From contig JASGEI010000014.1 of NCBI GenBank assembly GCA_047606545.1, positions 24,260-88,259 on the forward strand: a stretch of 64,000 nt of DNA. The letters run 5' to 3'. How positions within the stretch are numbered: position 1 is the first letter of the stretch; each line of letters begins with the position of its first letter. The DNA is from JASGDC01 sp047606545. Lineage in GTDB: Bacteria > Actinomycetota > Actinomycetes > Actinomycetales > Micrococcaceae. Made by a program: the position numbers and the translations under genes. This document shows, piece after piece, positions 61,500-64,000 of the stretch. A model generated the notes under the pieces. It saw nothing but the letters and a program-made list of their open reading frames with translations, had not been told where the DNA came from and did no database searches.

Positions 61500-62282
61500 C
61501 TATCTATGTAATTTTTCCCAAGCATGCAAAGCTTGTACAGTATTTTTAACTTCATGAACTCGCACTGCCCACAAGTCATGCTCGGCTGCCCACAAGGTGA
61601 GAGCTAAAGTAGCAGCATCACGATCCTTTGCTTCATCGCCCCCGAATTCACTTAAAAATCGTTTACGCGAAGCTCCTAATAATAAAGGAAAATGCAGGTT
61701 TTTAATAACTTCAAAATTTTGTAGTAGTTCCCAATTTTGCTCAGCATTTTTTGCAAAACCAATACCAGGGTCCAAGTATAAATACTCCTGCTTAATACCT
61801 GCCCGCAACGCAGCTTTGATTCGACTACTGAGTTCTTTAACAACATCTTTTGCTACATCGTCGTATCTATTCTGATTATCCATCACTTTAGAATGTGCAC
61901 GCCAGTGCATCGCAATGTATGGCACATCTAATGCAGCAACTGTATGCAGCATCTTTTCATCAGCTAAACCACCAGAGACATCATTAACAATAGTTGCTCC
62001 TGCGTGCACAGCTTTAGCCGCTGTTTCAGCATTCATGGTATCTATAGAAACTTGAACACCTTGCTTACTAAGTTCTTTAATAACTGGTAAAACTCGCTCT
62101 TGTTCTTCTAGTAACGAAACTCGTTCTGCTCCTGGACGAGTAGATTCACCACCAATATCGATAATATCGGCACCATCTTCAAGCAATTGCAATCCATGTG
62201 TAATTGCGGTTTTTGAGGTTGCGAATTTACCACCATCACTGAAAGAATTCGGTGTCACATTTAAGATTCCCATAACAAGCAT
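61500..62282 (-). CDS. folP: Dihydropteroate synthase
   Basis: The enzyme joins 6-hydroxymethyl-dihydropterin pyrophosphate to p-aminobenzoate and is the target of sulfonamides. The 260-residue product starts MLVMGILNVTPNSFSDGG, has DIGGESTRPGA and the C-terminal SRKRFLSEFGG. The TATAAT (62290-62295) lies seven bases before the ATG with no Shine-Dalgarno, so the mRNA may be leaderless. GTP cyclohydrolase (folE), often adjacent, is not in this window. Confidence 0.96.
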   Translation of the reverse strand: MLVMGILNVTPNSFSDGGKFATSKTAITHGLQLLEDGADIIDIGGESTRPGAERVSLLEEQERVLPVIKELSKQGVQVSIDTMNAETAAKAVHAGATIVNDVSGGLADEKMLHTVAALDVPYIAMHWRAHSKVMDNQNRYDDVAKDVVKELSSRIKAALRAGIKQEYLYLDPGIGFAKNAEQNWELLQNFEVIKNLHFPLLLGASRKRFLSEFGGDEAKDRDAATLALTLWAAEHDLWAVRVHEVKNTVQALHAWEKLHR

Positions 62283-62289
62283 GAGATTA

Positions 62290-62295
62290 ATTATA
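62290..62295 (-). promoter_or_regulatory. Candidate -10 box of leaderless folP
   Basis: A perfect TATAAT on the minus strand lies seven bases before the folP ATG at 62282, so transcription would start on or beside the start codon. Confidence 0.5.
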
Positions 62296-62332
62296 GCGTG
62301 GAATATCTTGCGAATGAGATTAGTATTGATAT

Positions 62333-62659
62333 ATGGAAACTCAAAATATACCTACTAGTAAACCATTTCAACACAATGTCTCTTTCCGACTAAATATCGA
62401 AGACAGAAGTATCAAGGACCGGCTTTTTGAAAAAGCAGCACAGCTTAAGCAAATAGCAGGAGTAACCAGCCTATCTTTCGGTGAAAACATAACACCTGAA
62501 ACAGAAAACAAACATGGTTATAACTACGGATTGACTGTCCAATTTACCAACTATCAAGCATTATTGAACTATCAAGATGACCCAATACATATGGAATTTA
62601 AGGATTTTATCAAACCATACTTCCAAGCAGTAATAGTTGTAGATTATCCGCTAGATTAG
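62333..62659 (+). CDS. Dabb-type stress-responsive alpha/beta-barrel protein
   Basis: A 108-residue protein whose sequence (FQHNVSFRLNIEDRSIKDRL, then NYGLTVQFTNYQALLNYQDD and HMEFKDFIKPYFQAVIVVDY) matches the dimeric ferredoxin-like Dabb (stress-responsive A/B barrel) family. Family members have varied roles, and no substrate can be inferred. It diverges from folP across 50 bases and ends 77 bases before the insertion sequence. Confidence 0.8.
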   Translation: METQNIPTSKPFQHNVSFRLNIEDRSIKDRLFEKAAQLKQIAGVTSLSFGENITPETENKHGYNYGLTVQFTNYQALLNYQDDPIHMEFKDFIKPYFQAVIVVDYPLD

Positions 62660-62736
62660 TCTAATCACCTTTGACCCTGTCAATACTTTACAGCAAGTTG
62701 ATACTTCACGAATAATGTAATTCTAAAAGGTGGAGT

Positions 62737-62758
62737 TATAGGCCATAATGTGTTGTTA
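62737..62758 (+). repeat. Left terminal inverted repeat of the IS
   Basis: TTATAGGCCATAATGTG plus five bases; identical on the opposite strand to 63,976-63,997 over 22 bases. Confidence 0.93.
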
Positions 62759-62823
62759 TTTTTCTTTGTAGGGGTTATTTTTTCTGTGATGTAGGCCTGT
62801 TTGTTAGCTTCTAAAGTTAGCTT

Positions 62824-63963
62824 ATGGGTTTTAATCAATATTCTGCTTGGTGTGTGCTATGTGGTGGTAAATTAATTAAGTTTGGTAAGACATCATCTGG
62901 TAAACAGCGATGGAAATGTAAAGAATGCAAAGCTACAGGGCTCAATGACAATCCTAAAGCTTCGAGAAACCACGAACTTAATTTGTTCCTTAAATGGCTG
63001 CTAGGCAAGCTTTCACAAGCTGAACTAACTGAAACTAAAACCGGGCGTAGTTTCAGGCGTAAAACTTCTTGGTGTTGGAACATCAACCCCACAATAGAAG
63101 CAAAACCTGCACGGTTTGTGATGGTTGATGGGATCTACATCGGTAAGAAAGCTCGGGGCAACACATGGTGTTGCCTTATCGCTATGGACGCAGCAACGCT
63201 GCGTCCGCTTGCTTTTCAGTGGTGTGACAGGGAGAAAACAATAGCCTGGAAAGCGCTCTTCAAGCAACTAGTTTCAACCCCAGATGTCATTATTTGTGAT
63301 GGTGGACAAGGCCTCAATAGAGCAATTCAAGAATGCTTCCCACATACAAAAGTTCAGCGCTGTCTAGTTCACGTTGTAAGTAATACTAGAGTTAATTTAA
63401 CTAATAACCCACAAAGTGATGCAAGCAAATCTTTGTTAAAACTAGCTAGAAATCTTACCAAAATTAAGACAAAGTCGCAGGCAATCATCTGGCAGCAACA
63501 ATTACATAAATGGTATGAAACTTACGGTCATCTAATCAAAGAAAGAACCATCAACCCTGAACCTTTCGGACGTCGTTGGTGGTATACCCACGAACGCTTA
63601 CGAAGAGCATATCGTAGGCTTGAGAAACTAGCCAACGATCAAGTCCTTTTCACCTATCTAGAGACCGGTTGTGACGCCACAACTAACAAACTAGAAGGCG
63701 GCATAAACACAGGTATCCGCTACCTGTTACGCAACCACAGAGGCCTAAACATTGAAAAGCAGAAAACAGCTGTTCAATGGCACCTATGGGCAAAGACCCA
63801 CGAAATCAAAGAAGCAACAGCCTTAATCAAGCCAGAACACTACCAGCCAAAACCAAAACCCGTAAAGATAAAACAAGAACAAATAGGGCCAAAAGAAATC
63901 GACAAATCATACCAAACAATCAGATACAAAGGAGGTGCAATCTGGGTCAACACAACCGAGTAA
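62824..63963 (+). CDS. IS1249-like transposase
   Basis: A 379-residue transposase. It has an N-terminal zinc-binding region (C10, C13, C32, C35), then a DDE core: D101 in FVMVDGIYIG, the second Asp in IICDGG (about 159) and the Glu in NKLEGGINTGIR (about 290). The RCLVHV segment after the second Asp is the C-x2-H motif typical of the IS256/MULE group. The frame is intact, so the element may be active. It lies within perfect terminal repeats. Confidence 0.92.
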   Translation: MGFNQYSAWCVLCGGKLIKFGKTSSGKQRWKCKECKATGLNDNPKASRNHELNLFLKWLLGKLSQAELTETKTGRSFRRKTSWCWNINPTIEAKPARFVMVDGIYIGKKARGNTWCCLIAMDAATLRPLAFQWCDREKTIAWKALFKQLVSTPDVIICDGGQGLNRAIQECFPHTKVQRCLVHVVSNTRVNLTNNPQSDASKSLLKLARNLTKIKTKSQAIIWQQQLHKWYETYGHLIKERTINPEPFGRRWWYTHERLRRAYRRLEKLANDQVLFTYLETGCDATTNKLEGGINTGIRYLLRNHRGLNIEKQKTAVQWHLWAKTHEIKEATALIKPEHYQPKPKPVKIKQEQIGPKEIDKSYQTIRYKGGAIWVNTTE

Positions 63964-63975
63964 CACACTCGAACC

Positions 63976-63997
63976 AACAACACATTATGGCCTATAA
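63976..63997 (-). repeat. Right terminal inverted repeat of the IS
   Basis: Exact inverse of the left terminal repeat over 22 bases, 12 bases past the transposase stop codon. Confidence 0.93.
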
Positions 63998-64000
63998 GTC

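Larger units (their letters stand above)
62737..63997 (+). mobile_element. Complete insertion sequence, IS256 family, IS1249-like
   Basis: The element is 1,261 bases long. It is bounded by perfect 22-bp inverted repeats (62,737-62,758 and 63,976-63,997; outer end TTATAGGCCATAATGTG) and holds one intact transposase gene. The right end is only three bases from the end of the window (GTC), so a target duplication cannot be checked; those three bases do not obviously repeat the left flank (GTGGAG). Confidence 0.9.

Noticed and set aside
1..64000. CRISPR array, rRNA operon, prophage
   Set aside because: No regularly spaced repeats, no rRNA sequence and no phage structural or integrase genes were seen.

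Overview
The window is a chromosomal segment of an AT-rich actinobacterium. The actinobacterial placement rests on DUF3180 and DUF2520 genes beside a fused folB-folK and lysS, an HrpA helicase of the long 1,270-residue type, a ClpC with a UVR motif and a ClgR-like box upstream, a SWIM/SNF2 pair, and the tRNA-Trp/secE/nusG next to an aspartate aminotransferase. A complete pfkA argues against Bifidobacteriaceae, which lack phosphofructokinase. I cannot name the genus; a low-GC member of the Actinomycetaceae or a relative is my best guess.

Layout, left to right. 1-9,960: the S10-spc ribosomal protein operon on the minus strand (rpsJ to rplO, then the start of secY), with no rpsN/rpsZ between rplE and rpsH. 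10,047-14,464: tuf, fusA, rpsG, rpsL. 14,638-16,098: a POT-family peptide transporter. 16,337-24,959: rpoC, rpoB, rplL, rplJ with promoter, L10 leader and terminators. 25,200-29,537: three surface-polysaccharide or RNA-modification genes (OafA-type acyltransferase, RsmC-like methyltransferase, GT4 glycosyltransferase) wedged between rplJ and rplA. 29,779-32,120: rplA, rplK, nusG, secE, tRNA-Trp. 32,192-32,515: decayed gene pieces. 32,634-42,465: aminotransferase, pfkA, hrpA, a FUSC-family membrane protein, radA and disA. 42,624-48,069: a six-gene minus-strand operon of zinc-ribbon and membrane-anchored proteins, read from a promoter whose -35/-10 spacer contains a run of nine G. 48,332-54,359: a glycosyltransferase-like gene, a membrane-anchored protein, clpC, lysS. 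54,417-55,738: a LacI C-terminal remnant, an exact parS site, and a DUF559/AbiEi-like gene bracketed by two near-identical inverted palindromic repeats. 55,758-62,282: DUF2520, DUF3180, folBK, SWIM protein, SNF2 helicase, folP. 62,333-62,659: a Dabb-type protein. 62,737-63,997: a complete IS256-group (IS1249-like) insertion sequence.

Most of the window is core information processing: translation, transcription and secretion, with folate synthesis, recombination and c-di-AMP signalling. The accessory points are (i) the zinc-ribbon membrane operon with a probable phase-variable promoter, (ii) the repeat-bracketed DUF559 gene next to parS, (iii) two copies of a dispersed intergenic palindrome, and (iv) the surface-glycan genes in the rif region. 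Several genes (rsmC-like, FUSC, folP) have a -10 hexamer seven bases before the ATG, which is the geometry of leaderless transcripts.
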